Source: Streptomyces sp. DG2A-72 (GTDB lineage: Bacteria; Actinomycetota; Actinomycetes; Streptomycetales; Streptomycetaceae). Taken from it: a stretch of DNA of 64,000 nt. Shown here piece by piece: positions 17,137-25,905 of the stretch. Location of the stretch: positions 7,216,001-7,280,000 of the forward strand of contig NZ_JASTLC010000001.1 in the NCBI RefSeq assembly GCF_030499575.1, in the 5' to 3' direction. Every line of letters begins with the position of its first letter. Within the stretch, counting starts at the first letter, position 1. The notes under the pieces are model-generated. The model was not told where the DNA came from. It worked only from the letters and a program-made list of their open reading frames with translations, and searched no databases. Both the position numbers and the translations under genes were made by a program.

Positions 17137-18105
17137 CTACCGAGCCTCTCGCAAGGTGGCACTCACCAACCGAACGATCTCGCCAGCGCAGCCCCAGGAC
17201 AACGTGACGCCTGCGCCACCATGCCCGTAGTTGTGGAACAGGGGAACGCCGTTCTCCCCGGGCTCGGCTCCGACCCGCACCTCGGCTCGCGTGGGCCGTA
17301 CTCCCACCCGATGCTCAAGGACCGTGGCATCCGCGAGCCGAGGCTCGATCGCGGCACACCGCTCCAGAATCGCTCTGGCCGCAGTAGCGTCGACGTGGAA
17401 GCTCCCATCGTGATCGATTGCCGTACCACCGAGGACCACGGTCTTGCCGTGCGGATAGAAGCACATCAGGTCAGGCGACAACCCCGTGTCCTCGGAGAAG
17501 AACTCCGTGATGCCGGGGTTCTCCACGACCACGTGCTGACCCCGGATCGGTCGGACATCGGGATCCCCGGAGAGTTCTCCGCCTGCCAGGCCGGCACAGT
17601 TAACGATCACGTATGCATCTTCGACCCCGTCCAGTGAACCGACCGTCGTGTGCTGCACTGTCCCTCCGGCCTTCTTGAAGCGGCGGAGCAGGTACTGCAG
17701 GTAGACCGGCATGTCGATGAGAGGCACTGTGAACCGGTAGCCGCTTGCGAAACCGGCGGGCAACTCGTCCGGTTCGCACATGCGGAAGTCAGGCAGCAGT
17801 GTGCTCCATTCGGGCGCTTGCGTGAGGTTGCGGGCTGCCTCGATCCCGCTGACCAGGCGCACGCCCGTCGTGGGGTCGCCTGCGAGGCTTCGGAATTCGC
17901 CGAGGGAGGTGAGACTCCACTCGCGTACTCGCGCCCACGGTTCGACAAGGTACGGCCCCCACATTGCCCCAGCAGCGAGGGACGTAGGACCCGGGACCTC
18001 GGCCGCCACCAGGCGTACGGGCAGCCCTGCATTGAGGAGGGCAACACCTGTGGTCAGACCAGAGACGCCTCCACCGACAATCACGATTCTCCTACCTACA
18101 GACAT
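17137..18105 (-). CDS. FAD-dependent D-amino-acid oxidase-like protein
   Basis: A 322-residue flavoprotein of the DAO family. It opens with the dinucleotide fold RIVIVGGGVSGLTTGVALL. NCAGLAGGEL and the C-terminal HNYGHGGAGVTLSWGCAGE, which closes over FAD, are diagnostic. VGVRPTRAEVR is near the substrate site. Length matches D-amino-acid oxidases. It should deaminate a D-amino acid or related amine with peroxide release. Convergent with the GNAT gene by 16 bp. ATG at 18105 chosen because the fold begins four residues later. Confidence 0.88.
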   Translation of the reverse strand: MSVGRRIVIVGGGVSGLTTGVALLNAGLPVRLVAAEVPGPTSLAAGAMWGPYLVEPWARVREWSLTSLGEFRSLAGDPTTGVRLVSGIEAARNLTQAPEWSTLLPDFRMCEPDELPAGFASGYRFTVPLIDMPVYLQYLLRRFKKAGGTVQHTTVGSLDGVEDAYVIVNCAGLAGGELSGDPDVRPIRGQHVVVENPGITEFFSEDTGLSPDLMCFYPHGKTVVLGGTAIDHDGSFHVDATAARAILERCAAIEPRLADATVLEHRVGVRPTRAEVRVGAEPGENGVPLFHNYGHGGAGVTLSWGCAGEIVRLVSATLREAR

Positions 18106-18163
18106 AGATCGACCGTAGCCTGCCGTCGGGTGCGGTTTCCTCTGCCGCGAGGTGGACCGGCAC

Positions 18164-18829
18164 TCAGGACCGATCCGCATCTTCCGGCACGAGTCGGCTC
18201 GTGAAGCCGTCGCTGCGCAACCGTTCGAAAGCCCCCGCCACGTCGCCGGGAATCGCCTGCTCGATCATGAACCCTTGCCGTGGATACACCATGAGCCGAT
18301 GTTGGGCCCCCACCAGCATGTCGATGACTAGACGGGCGTCCTGGATCGAATCGACGTACTCGGTCAGCGTCATGGGCGTGGAGGCGCTCACCCATTCGAC
18401 ATCCGGCCAGAGCATTCGCGCCGTTGCGTAGGCCCGTCGCTCCTCGTATGGCTTGCTGACCAGCAGAACCGACGAGACGGGAACACGCTGTTCTTCGAGC
18501 AGAGCGTGGGAGAAGCGGATGTTCTCGCCTGTGTTCCGGGCCTTGGGTTCGACGATGATGTCGCTCTCAGGGACCCCAAGAGCCACCGCGCGGTCTCGAT
18601 AGTGTTCGGCTTCACCACGGGGCATCCGCTCTCGCGTCGTACGGCTGGTTGCTCCCGTGAAGACGATGAGCGGTGCCATGCCGCGGTGGTACAGGTCTGC
18701 GGTGGTGTCGGCCACTCCGAGGTCGTGGCTGCCGAGTCCCATCGCCACGGAGCAGGAGTGCAGCTCGTGGCCCATCTGCTGGAAGTCCCACAGCCGCCGA
18801 GCGTCGGCCCAGACCTGCGTTGAGATCAC
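18164..18829 (-). CDS. YdcF/DUF218-family protein
   Basis: A 221-residue protein of the YdcF-like (DUF218) family. It shows MGLGSHDLGVADTTADLYHRG, LIVFTGATSRTT, ARNTGENIRFS and LLVSKPYEERRA, the last two being the family signature. It lacks membrane segments, so it is the cytosolic form. Relatives are Rossmann-like and some bind nucleotides; enzymatic role is unclear. GTG at 18829 has GAGGGCGAG upstream. Codons further upstream in the same frame belong to a kinase remnant. Confidence 0.8.
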   Translation of the reverse strand: MISTQVWADARRLWDFQQMGHELHSCSVAMGLGSHDLGVADTTADLYHRGMAPLIVFTGATSRTTRERMPRGEAEHYRDRAVALGVPESDIIVEPKARNTGENIRFSHALLEEQRVPVSSVLLVSKPYEERRAYATARMLWPDVEWVSASTPMTLTEYVDSIQDARLVIDMLVGAQHRLMVYPRQGFMIEQAIPGDVAGAFERLRSDGFTSRLVPEDADRS

Positions 18830-18855
18830 TAACTCTCGCCCTCCATGATCGGGCG

Positions 18856-18990
18856 AGGACAGTTCCCCGCCACAGCGTGGACTGTATTGGCGATCACGCC
18901 CATCTGTCGGAAGAACGTCAGCCAGAAAGTGCAGGGGCCGGGGCGAGGGATCCGGGGCGGGGATCCTTCGAGGGGGCTCTGGAGCATCCA
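18856..18990 (-). pseudogene. Fragment of an aminoglycoside phosphotransferase-like gene
   Basis: Read on the minus strand this stretch gives TFWLTFFRQMGVIANTVHAV. It matches ALWPAFFRQMGTIARDVHAV in the intact phosphotransferase at 35.5-36.5 kb, and DNA similarity extends on both sides. Only about 45 codons remain, with no start or catalytic loop. The rest of the gap to 19250 shows nothing I recognise. Confidence 0.7.
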
Positions 18991-19250
18991 TGAGCCTGAT
19001 CCCCGCAGAGTCGCTCGTTGTCCAGCACGTCAGCAGATCGCTGGCCCACTGCGTTGCTTGCCATTGCCCGACGTCGGAACACTGCTCAGGATGCAGCGGC
19101 GTTCACGGCCAAGCTGTTGCACTCGGGTTTCTCCCCTGACTGCACGACCCAAGGGGAGGGCCACTGGGCGCCGCCCGCTGCCCGGCCACATCGTATCGAA
19201 GCGGTGGCGGCAGCAGTGAGGGCCCCTGCGCTCTCCCATGCGCCATGCGA

Positions 19251-19697
19251 TCAGTCGAGGCCCCCGGTCTCCTCGACGTGCGCCACAAAGGCGGCAACGA
19301 TTCGCGGCGGAGGTGCGTCAGGAACGGGCGTCGGCCGCAAGCCGGCCTCCAGACCCCACTCAGTGTTGAACATGACCTCCATGCCGGTCGGCACCACGTT
19401 GTTCCTGAGCCACCGAGCGAACTCGGCCGCCAAGTGGGCGTTGCAGTCCAGCACGGCCACACCCTCGGGCGACAGCAGGGCCATGCCCTCCAGCTGCTCA
19501 TCGTCAAGGGTGAAGCCGAAATGCATCGACGAGCCTCTGACCGGCCCGTCGGAGCCGTCGTCGATACCGATGAACTCGTCGGGGTTCCGCTCTCGCAGCT
19601 TCGCTTCCAGGCCCTCGTACGTCAGGCCCCAGCTCTCGCCCTCCGGCGACGTGAAGACGTACATGGTGCGGAGTTCTGCGATCTCTTCCGGTTCCAT
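19251..19697 (-). CDS. Candidate immunity protein for the upstream toxin
   Basis: A 148-residue acidic soluble protein with no family I can name. It ends the two-gene unit begun by the toxin at 21277, 41 bp after the toxin stop. Small acidic proteins directly downstream of polymorphic toxins are usually their immunity proteins. TSPEGESWGLTYEGLEAKL and GSSMHFGFTLDDEQL are its more structured segments. Function is inferred from position only. Confidence 0.6.
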   Translation of the reverse strand: MEPEEIAELRTMYVFTSPEGESWGLTYEGLEAKLRERNPDEFIGIDDGSDGPVRGSSMHFGFTLDDEQLEGMALLSPEGVAVLDCNAHLAAEFARWLRNNVVPTGMEVMFNTEWGLEAGLRPTPVPDAPPPRIVAAFVAHVEETGGLD

Positions 19698-19738
19698 CGT
19701 GGCGGGATGCTTCCTATGCGGCGGAGTACTAGCGGTGG

Positions 19739-21277
19739 TCAGGGAACGTAGCGGGCGTGGCCCTGGACTCCGTAGGCGGCCATCATGATGCGCCAGTACT
19801 GGACTGCATCCTGGTTGTTGGTGACGGTTTCGACGCCTCGCATCTCCGTGTTCCGCGGGTCATTGAGCGCGGACGCGTACTTGCGGAGCTCCCGTCGGTC
19901 CTTGTCGTAGAGGAAATGTCTGTCACCGTTGTCATGGTTCTTGCGGAGATCTTCCAGGGAGCGGTAGCAACGCTGGTCCGGCTTGTTGACGTACTTCGCC
20001 TCGACGGCCATCCCGTCGACGTCGCGGAACCCATCCACCATCAGCGTGTTTCCGGGACTGATCCCGGGCGGGATGTGGACTTCGTACTCGGGATAGCCGG
20101 CCACGCGCTTCTGATAGGCGATCTCAACGGGCTTGCCACCGGAGAAGCCGCCCTGCCGGAGGGAGTTCAGCCAAGTCTGGAAGTTCTTCCGCCCGCCGGG
20201 CGTGAGCGGCGGGAAGCGCGGGTCAGGTGGTGTCTCCGGAGGTACCGGCTGGACACGTGGGCCGTTGGCCGGACGGTAGGCGACCGGGACCAGGGTGGGA
20301 AGGCGGATGATCGGCGCCAGGAACGAGGGCAGCCCGGGCACGGGGCTGTCGTTGTCCGGCCGCGGCATCTTCACCCGAGCCTTGGAGCTGTCCAAAGCGG
20401 GCGGGATGTTCCCGAGCGCGTTGATCCGCATGTCGTTCGCGACAAGTTCGTGCAGACCACCGTCATGACCGTCCCCTCCGAACCGCGGCTGCTCCCACGG
20501 CCAGAGGACCTCACCGGTGGGGGACGTCTCCTCGTAGGGCAGCCGCTGCTTGGCGGTCTCTATGTGATCGGCGTAGGCGTCGCAGGCGTTGGCGATCATC
20601 CTGCAGGCGGTCGGCAGGTTTGCCATGAGGGTCTCGTCCTCGCTCACCGCACTGGGTGGCGGGTGCTTACCGACGAACTTCCTGAAGAACCCCTCGACCG
20701 CGTCGGCGGTCTGACCGACCTCGTCGAGGGTGGCCTTCTTCCACGCGGTCTCGGAGTCCCAGTACGCGTCTTCAAGGATCTTGGCTGCGTGCCGCCAGGT
20801 CAGGGCCACGGTCCGGAGCTTGCCTGGTTGCCCGAGGAAACGCTCGTTGAAAAGGTACTGGTCAACGCCGCTGGTCTCGCCGATCACCTCGGGGAGGTCT
20901 TCGGCCTGGTGACTGGCGCGTGGGGTGCAGTCAAGGCCCGACGGTTGCGCACCGATTTCCAGACCTTGAGGGCTCTGGCCGAGAAGCTCTGCCGCGATCT
21001 TGCTTTCCTGCCTCAGGAACGCCTCGGCCGACTTGAGCAGCGCGCCCGCACCGTTGGCCATCACCTGATGGGCGAATCCGGCCTTGTCGAAAACCGTCTT
21101 CACGGCCTCCATGTACACGATGGCGAACGCCCGGCCCGCCTCGTCGTCGCCTGCCATGCCCCCGTTCTCGCCAAGTTCCGCGGAGAGCAGGCCCAACATG
21201 TTGTAGATCAGGTCACGCAGATCCACCATTGACCAGGACGCGTTGACGAAGTTCGCGGTCTGATGCTGAAGATCCAA
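19739..21277 (-). CDS. Polymorphic toxin with C-terminal restriction-endonuclease-like domain
   Basis: A 512-residue protein in two parts. The first 250 residues are helical and WXG/ESX-like (MVDLRDLIYNMLGLLSAEL at the start). A proline-rich linker follows, then a C-terminal domain of about 150 residues. That domain contains LMVDGFRDVDGMAVEAKYV: an Asp, then ExK about ten residues on, the nuclease core of Tox-REase-type toxins. It probably cleaves nucleic acid in competitor cells after ESX-type export. TTG at 21277 is chosen because AGGAGGAGGGA lies just upstream; the frame is open to 21307. Confidence 0.72.
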   Translation of the reverse strand: MDLQHQTANFVNASWSMVDLRDLIYNMLGLLSAELGENGGMAGDDEAGRAFAIVYMEAVKTVFDKAGFAHQVMANGAGALLKSAEAFLRQESKIAAELLGQSPQGLEIGAQPSGLDCTPRASHQAEDLPEVIGETSGVDQYLFNERFLGQPGKLRTVALTWRHAAKILEDAYWDSETAWKKATLDEVGQTADAVEGFFRKFVGKHPPPSAVSEDETLMANLPTACRMIANACDAYADHIETAKQRLPYEETSPTGEVLWPWEQPRFGGDGHDGGLHELVANDMRINALGNIPPALDSSKARVKMPRPDNDSPVPGLPSFLAPIIRLPTLVPVAYRPANGPRVQPVPPETPPDPRFPPLTPGGRKNFQTWLNSLRQGGFSGGKPVEIAYQKRVAGYPEYEVHIPPGISPGNTLMVDGFRDVDGMAVEAKYVNKPDQRCYRSLEDLRKNHDNGDRHFLYDKDRRELRKYASALNDPRNTEMRGVETVTNNQDAVQYWRIMMAAYGVQGHARYVP

Positions 21278-21534
21278 CGTCCCTCCTCCTAGAGGCCTGA
21301 CAGGCACTCAGAGAACCGTACACGATTGCGAATACGTGCTCCATTGAGAGGCTGATGGGCGCTCGATCTTCGGCGGCCGGAGCAAGTGCTCGTCGACCGT
21401 GAGGCCCTCCGGTAGAGGCTCGCGTTCGCCCGCTACCTGCAATCCGACGGCAGGGGGCTCATTCCTCCTTGGGGATGTCGAAGCTTTAGCCAGCAGGCTC
21501 AAATCCGATTGTCGGTGCTGCATGATCCCGCTGG

Positions 21535-21562
21535 ATCACCCGAGTGATATCACGGCCGTGAT
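21535..21562. promoter_or_regulatory. Tandem-dyad operator, copy 2
   Basis: The best copy of the element: ATCACCCGAGTGAT directly followed by ATCACGGCCGTGAT, both perfect ATCAC-N4-GTGAT dyads. It lies 302 bp upstream of the 64-residue peptide gene and 258 bp upstream of the divergent toxin gene, so either could be the target. The remainder of 21278-21863 shows no gene; a possible -35 hexamer (TTGACG) occurs near 21627. Confidence 0.75.
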
Positions 21563-21863
21563 GTGCGAAGTCCCCCTGCCAGAAGCAGGGTTAAGACCGA
21601 TGGACGAGCAGCCCACAAGTCCGCGTTGACGCGCCGAAGAGCGAATCGTTCAGCAGTGCAGGCCCGTCATGCCCGCACAACCGCGACGCACCGCGCCGCC
21701 GACGAGCACCGCCCCTGCACCACCCGATACGCCTCGGACACCGGGGGCGGTTTCTGGCGCCCACCGCGCCAGATTGCACCACCACTCAGCGGCTGCACCT
21801 CCGCAGCCGCAGGATCCCCGGGCCGCTCGCTTTGCCGAAAGGTCCCGATGAGAGGAGTGCCGA

Positions 21864-22058
21864 GTGACCACGACCGCGAAAGGCACGAAGGCCAAGAAGG
21901 AGGGCGGCGGCGGGACCAGCGTCAGCCTGCTTGTCGCCGTCGAGCAGCTCGCCGTGGCCCACGACCGCAGCGAGGCTGAGCGGTCCGACATCACCAGCTC
22001 GCAGAACAGCGCGGGCGATGACGGTGACAACCGCGACCTGAACCTTCCCAAGGAGTAG
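21864..22058 (+). CDS. Small peptide, candidate RiPP precursor
   Basis: A 64-residue peptide with no domain. The first 17 residues are Lys/Gly/Thr-rich, the middle (SLLVAVEQLAVAHDRSEAE) looks like an amphipathic leader helix, and the C-terminal third is polar (SSQNSAGDDGDNRDLNLPKE) with many Ser, Asn and Asp. It has a GTG start seven bases after GAGGAG and lies 9 bp before a JmjC-type oxygenase gene. Size, leader-like helix and neighbours fit a RiPP precursor; it has no Cys, so lanthionines are excluded. I do not recognise the family. Confidence 0.65.
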   Translation: MTTTAKGTKAKKEGGGGTSVSLLVAVEQLAVAHDRSEAERSDITSSQNSAGDDGDNRDLNLPKE

Positions 22059-22067
22059 GAGGAACCC

Positions 22068-23258
22068 ATGGAGCACCGGCTCGTCACAGGTATCGAGAAG
22101 GCGCTCGGCTGGGGCGGGCCGGGGCCCGTGGGCACCGCGTTCACTCGCGGGCACCTCGCCGACCCGGACCTCGTCACCCGGCTGATGACCCCGAACCGGC
22201 TGCTGGAGACCATCCGGCACCGCCACCTCGCCAACCCCCAACTGCGCTGCTATGCCGAAGGCGACGAGGTACACCCCTCGCTCTTCCTGTCCACCAACGT
22301 CAACCGGCGCAGGCAGGCTGTCAGCCAGGCCGACATGGCGGCCCTCGGCCGGATCCTCAACGGCGGCGGAACCGTGGTCCTGGACCACGTCGACTCTTTC
22401 GACCCGACGCTGGAAGTCGCCTGCCGCGCCCTGGGCTGGTGGTCTGGCGAGCTCACCTCCGCCAACGCCTACCTGGCCGTCGGCGACACGGACGGCTTCA
22501 ACCTGCACTGGGACGACCACGACGTGATCGCCGTCCAGCTCTCCGGCGAGAAATCCTGGGAGGTTCGAGGTCCTTCCCGGCCCGCGCCCATGTACCGGGA
22601 CGCCGAACGCAACCTCACTCCGTCGGAGGAAGTGCTCTGGAAGGGCACCATGCGGGCCGGCGACGTAATGCACATACCCCGCGGCTTCTGGCACACCGCA
22701 ACGAGGATTGGCTCCGGCGACAACGGTCACTCCCTCCACGTTACCTTCGGCCTCACGAAGCGCACCGGGGTGACCTGGGCCAACTTCCTGTCCGACGCCG
22801 CGCGCGCCAACGAGAACTTCCGTACGGACCTGGAGCGCAACGACGACGCGATCGACGGAGACGTGCTCGCCGCGAAGCTTTCCGACCTCGCCCGCGAGTA
22901 CGACCCCATGCGGTACCTCGCGGAACTCCGTGCGAACACCCCGCCCGCTCGACACATGCCCCACATCCCGGTGGTCGGCCCGCTCGAATACACCGCAGCC
23001 GTCACCGAGTTCGAACCCGTCATCACACCTTCTGGCGAAACCGTCCAGGTGGTCGGCGGCGGCAGGCGCCTCACCTTCCATGGCCGCGCCGAACCCGCCC
23101 TCCGCAGGCTCCTGTCCGGGCACCCGGTGCACCTCACAGAGGACGACCAAGATCTGACCACGCTCGCCGAGCACCTGATCCAGGAGGGATTGTGCGCACC
23201 GCTGACCGCCGAATCGCTCTCGGCCTATACCGGACTGGTCACACCCGACACCTTCTAG
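22068..23258 (+). CDS. JmjC/cupin-type 2OG-Fe(II) oxygenase
   Basis: A 396-residue oxygenase related to bacterial ribosomal-oxygenase-type (ROXA/cupin_4) JmjC proteins. FNLHWDDHDVIAVQLSG supplies the HxD iron ligands at about residue 145. GDVMHIPRGFWHTA supplies the distal His about 65 residues later. A C-terminal winged-helix-like part (residues 290-390) is as in that family. Such enzymes hydroxylate His, Arg or other residues in proteins. With a small peptide immediately upstream, the likely substrate is that peptide. AGGAGG precedes the start. Confidence 0.82.
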   Translation: MEHRLVTGIEKALGWGGPGPVGTAFTRGHLADPDLVTRLMTPNRLLETIRHRHLANPQLRCYAEGDEVHPSLFLSTNVNRRRQAVSQADMAALGRILNGGGTVVLDHVDSFDPTLEVACRALGWWSGELTSANAYLAVGDTDGFNLHWDDHDVIAVQLSGEKSWEVRGPSRPAPMYRDAERNLTPSEEVLWKGTMRAGDVMHIPRGFWHTATRIGSGDNGHSLHVTFGLTKRTGVTWANFLSDAARANENFRTDLERNDDAIDGDVLAAKLSDLAREYDPMRYLAELRANTPPARHMPHIPVVGPLEYTAAVTEFEPVITPSGETVQVVGGGRRLTFHGRAEPALRRLLSGHPVHLTEDDQDLTTLAEHLIQEGLCAPLTAESLSAYTGLVTPDTF

Positions 23259-24025
23259 AGGGTGCCCTGGAGCGCGGTGTTACCGACCTCGACACCGCGT
23301 TCAACTACCACCACTTCACCTCCCACCGGACCCTCGCGGCTATCGCCGACGACCTGATCCCCGCCTTCACCATCTCGACGAAGGTCGGCTACTTCCCCGA
23401 CGGCCACGACCTCGACCCGGCGCGGCTTCGCGCTGCGGTCGAGCAATCGGCCCAGGAACTCGGCCGTACCCCGGACACAGTGCTCCTGCACAACCCCGAG
23501 TCCTCGGTCGACGGCTTCGCGACCGCCTGCGCCACGCTCCTGGAGATGCGAGAGGCGGGACTTTGCAGGAACTGGGGGCTCTCCACCTGGGACCCTCGGT
23601 CCCTTCTCGACGCCGACTGGGAGATCCCACGTCCGGACGTGGCGATGGTCCGCGCCGGCCTCACCGTCTCCGCCGGGATCCTCAGCGCGGTGGACGAACT
23701 CGTCGACCGGGCAAGGATCGCTGAGCTGTGGGGAATGGCTCCCTTCGCGGGAAACGCGGACGACTCGATCTGGCAGACCGTGGACACCTCCACGTTTCTC
23801 GCCTCGGGCCAGCAGTGCAGCCCGCTTCAGGCAGGCGTCGCCGCAGCGTTCGCCATACCCGAAGTCACCCGTCTCGCGGTCGGCACCTCCCGAGTCGAGC
23901 ACCTCGCTGAAGCTGTCGGTGGCTCGCGACTTGAGGTCAACACCGAGACGGTGACGGTGTATCGGGCACTGCTGCGCGAGAGGGCTACCGTGAGCGCAGG
24001 AGCCCCGTCCAGGAAGGACCAATAA
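23192..24025 (+). CDS. Aldo/keto reductase
   Basis: A 277-residue AKR with all four catalytic residues visible: Asp and Tyr in DTAFNYHHF, Lys in STKVGYF, His in LLHNPE. GTG at 23192 is chosen over the long open frame upstream because AGGAGG lies five bases before it and the first beta strand (RIALGLYRTG) begins there. This makes it overlap the oxygenase gene by 67 bases. It should reduce or oxidise a carbonyl/alcohol, possibly one made by the JmjC enzyme on the peptide. Confidence 0.85.
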   Translation: MRTADRRIALGLYRTGHTRHLLEGALERGVTDLDTAFNYHHFTSHRTLAAIADDLIPAFTISTKVGYFPDGHDLDPARLRAAVEQSAQELGRTPDTVLLHNPESSVDGFATACATLLEMREAGLCRNWGLSTWDPRSLLDADWEIPRPDVAMVRAGLTVSAGILSAVDELVDRARIAELWGMAPFAGNADDSIWQTVDTSTFLASGQQCSPLQAGVAAAFAIPEVTRLAVGTSRVEHLAEAVGGSRLEVNTETVTVYRALLRERATVSAGAPSRKDQ

Positions 24026-24859
24026 GTGCAAGCCACCTTGGATGACCTCTCGACAGTTCCGCTCGACGACGTCCTCGACGACGTCGAGCGGCGGCTCGGA
24101 CGTCAGCTCAAGCGCGAGGACGGCCACTTCAGCAAATACAACGGCACCGCCGGATTCCGAACCGACGAAGGCACATGGGTCCGGCTCGCCTGGCGACGTA
24201 CAGAGAAGATCGACACTCAGGCCTGGACCGGCTTCGAGGCTGCAGCCGCCATTGACGGCGTGCCTCGGCCCGAATGGTCGGCAGCGGCCCTCTGGACCGA
24301 CCAGACACGCGGCGTGGTGTGGCGTGCGGACGAGATGACGCTCGTGGAAGACGGGGCCCTCTCCACCACCGGCGACATCACTGAGGACCCTGGACTGCCC
24401 GAGCAGTGGTGGATCGACCTCCGGACCGCCCTCACCAATCTCGCTGAGCACTCCACGGATCGCGTGTCCATGGGGCAATCTCACTTGACCCGACGGATCC
24501 ACGAGGTGTACGGCGACGACATCGATACCACGATCACCGACTGGGTCTGCGCCCACGGCGACCTCGGCTTCGCCAACCTGTGCGGGCCCCGCCTGTCGAT
24601 CATCGACTGGGAGAGCTGGGGCATGGGGCCGGTGGGCTGGGATGCTGCCTGTCTGTGGTCCGCAAGTTTGGCCGTGCCGGCCTATGCAGGGCGAGTCCTG
24701 TCCCTGTTCTCCGACGAGCTGTCCAGCCGTAGCGGCAAGCTGTCTCGCCTGCTGCTGTGCGCCAACGTCGAGCGTGCATACCGGCGGACGGGCAGGAAGG
24801 CGCCGCTGACGGACACCATGGCCACGATCGCCGAGTCGCTCTTGCGTGAACTGCGATAG
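24026..24859 (+). CDS. Kinase-fold (APH-like) phosphotransferase
   Basis: A 277-residue APH-like protein. CAHGDLGFANLCG at about residue 170 is the catalytic loop with Asp and Asn, and SIIDWESWGMGP is the metal-binding Asp. It begins with GTG on the base after the reductase stop, so the four genes from 21864 form one transcription unit. In RiPP pathways kinase-fold proteins can phosphorylate Ser/Thr before elimination. Alternatively it acts on a small molecule or gives self-resistance. Confidence 0.8.
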   Translation: MQATLDDLSTVPLDDVLDDVERRLGRQLKREDGHFSKYNGTAGFRTDEGTWVRLAWRRTEKIDTQAWTGFEAAAAIDGVPRPEWSAAALWTDQTRGVVWRADEMTLVEDGALSTTGDITEDPGLPEQWWIDLRTALTNLAEHSTDRVSMGQSHLTRRIHEVYGDDIDTTITDWVCAHGDLGFANLCGPRLSIIDWESWGMGPVGWDAACLWSASLAVPAYAGRVLSLFSDELSSRSGKLSRLLLCANVERAYRRTGRKAPLTDTMATIAESLLRELR

Positions 24860-24896
24860 ACCTGTCAGCGCCTGGTCTCGACAGGGGCCTGTTCGA

Positions 24897-24914
24897 AAGT
24901 GCGTTTCTGCACTT
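24897..24914 (+). terminator. Weak hairpin after the candidate RiPP operon
   Basis: AAGTGC and GCACTT pair around a 6-nt loop 37 bp after the kinase stop. There is no U-tract, so it is at best a weak terminator. Confidence 0.3.
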
Positions 24915-25054
24915 CGGGATGGGGTTCTGGCGCGCTCTCAGAACGGCGGTGCCGCCTGGTGGGAACGCGTGAAGCTGTCACCATGCCCTGGGCATGGGAG
25001 CATCAACTAACGGGATCGTAGAACCCAGACAGAAAGCAGAGGCAGGCTCCTCGC

Positions 25055-25444
25055 ATGAACCGATTCCCCCTGGACGAACCAGTACACCGCGACGTCGCGC
25101 TCACCTTCCGTCGTGACTCAAGCGGGTTCGTTTCACGGAGTGACGGCGGTCTCCTTTCGTGCCCGCCCTACATCATTGCCCGCTGTGCAGCCCGCCGCGT
25201 CCCGCCCGAGTCTCTGAAACTGCCTGACGGCTATGACCAAGAAGCGCTTGACCAGATCATGGCGATCACTGGATTCGTGGACCGGGACGTACGAGTCACG
25301 AGCAGGCAGGCTGAGGAACTCGCACAGATCGGCGCGCAACTCCTGGAAATGCAGGCCCACGGTAAGGTGCAGCCTCCGCTGGACCACTTTGAGCACCAGT
25401 CCGTCGCGCACCTTGTCCGCATCGTGTCAGCGTCACGCAAGTAG
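25055..25444 (+). CDS. Hypothetical protein
   Basis: A 129-residue soluble protein with no recognised domain. It contains SCPPYIIARCAARRVPP and a C-terminal helix (QAEELAQIGAQLLEMQAHG). Coding character fits the neighbourhood, and a purine-rich sequence precedes the ATG. It stands alone between the candidate RiPP operon and a regulator remnant. Confidence 0.5.
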   Translation: MNRFPLDEPVHRDVALTFRRDSSGFVSRSDGGLLSCPPYIIARCAARRVPPESLKLPDGYDQEALDQIMAITGFVDRDVRVTSRQAEELAQIGAQLLEMQAHGKVQPPLDHFEHQSVAHLVRIVSASRK

Positions 25445-25730
25445 ACGGCGAGGCGATGAGTGCGGCGTACCCAGCGTGCCGTTACTTAAGACGGCCACCT
25501 GTCCCCAGGCCACGATCTGACCACTGCCGCTCCCCGGACATGGAGTTCCGACCAACGTTTCGCACACGCCCCTCTCGACAGTGCCGGGTCCTGATCACGA
25601 GCCGCCCTGTCCTTCGGCCTCCCCGTAGCCGGAGGGCAGGGCTTCGTCACGATGCTCGCTAAGACGGCAGGTTCAAGTAGTTGATGGCTGGACCAAGCGG
25701 TCACTCGTGTCTGCCATGCCATCCGTTGAG

Positions 25731-25818
25731 CTGATCGACAGATCGTCCGGCTGCTCGATGGTCTCGATGTGCCGGTTGGGCTCATTGGGCCCATGCTGCG
25801 ACCTCCAGATGGCTTCAG
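25731..25818 (+). pseudogene. Remnant of a sixth zinc-ribbon/HTH regulator
   Basis: Allowing for one missing base near 25740, this stretch reads IVRLLDGLDVP then LIGPMLRPP, the C-terminal tail of the regulator family in this window (compare IIILLDGLGTP and LTGPMLRSS at 27.8 kb). The ribbon and HTH are gone. No other gene is visible in 25445-25905. Confidence 0.7.
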
Positions 25819-25905
25819 CTCACTCCTCGCGAAGCCCCCCGGGGTCATTCGAACACCCATCGCTGTAGGGCTCGGTGGACGACCGCCCGGTATCCCTTCG
25901 AAAGC

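Noticed and set aside
22439..23191. Upstream two-fifths of a 528-codon frame ending in the aldo/keto reductase
   Set aside because: It overlaps the JmjC oxygenase in another frame and is Arg-rich nonsense; the real start is GTG 23192 with AGGAGG upstream.
24897..24914. Hairpin after the kinase as a definite terminator
   Set aside because: Stem of only six base pairs and no U-tract, so kept at low confidence.
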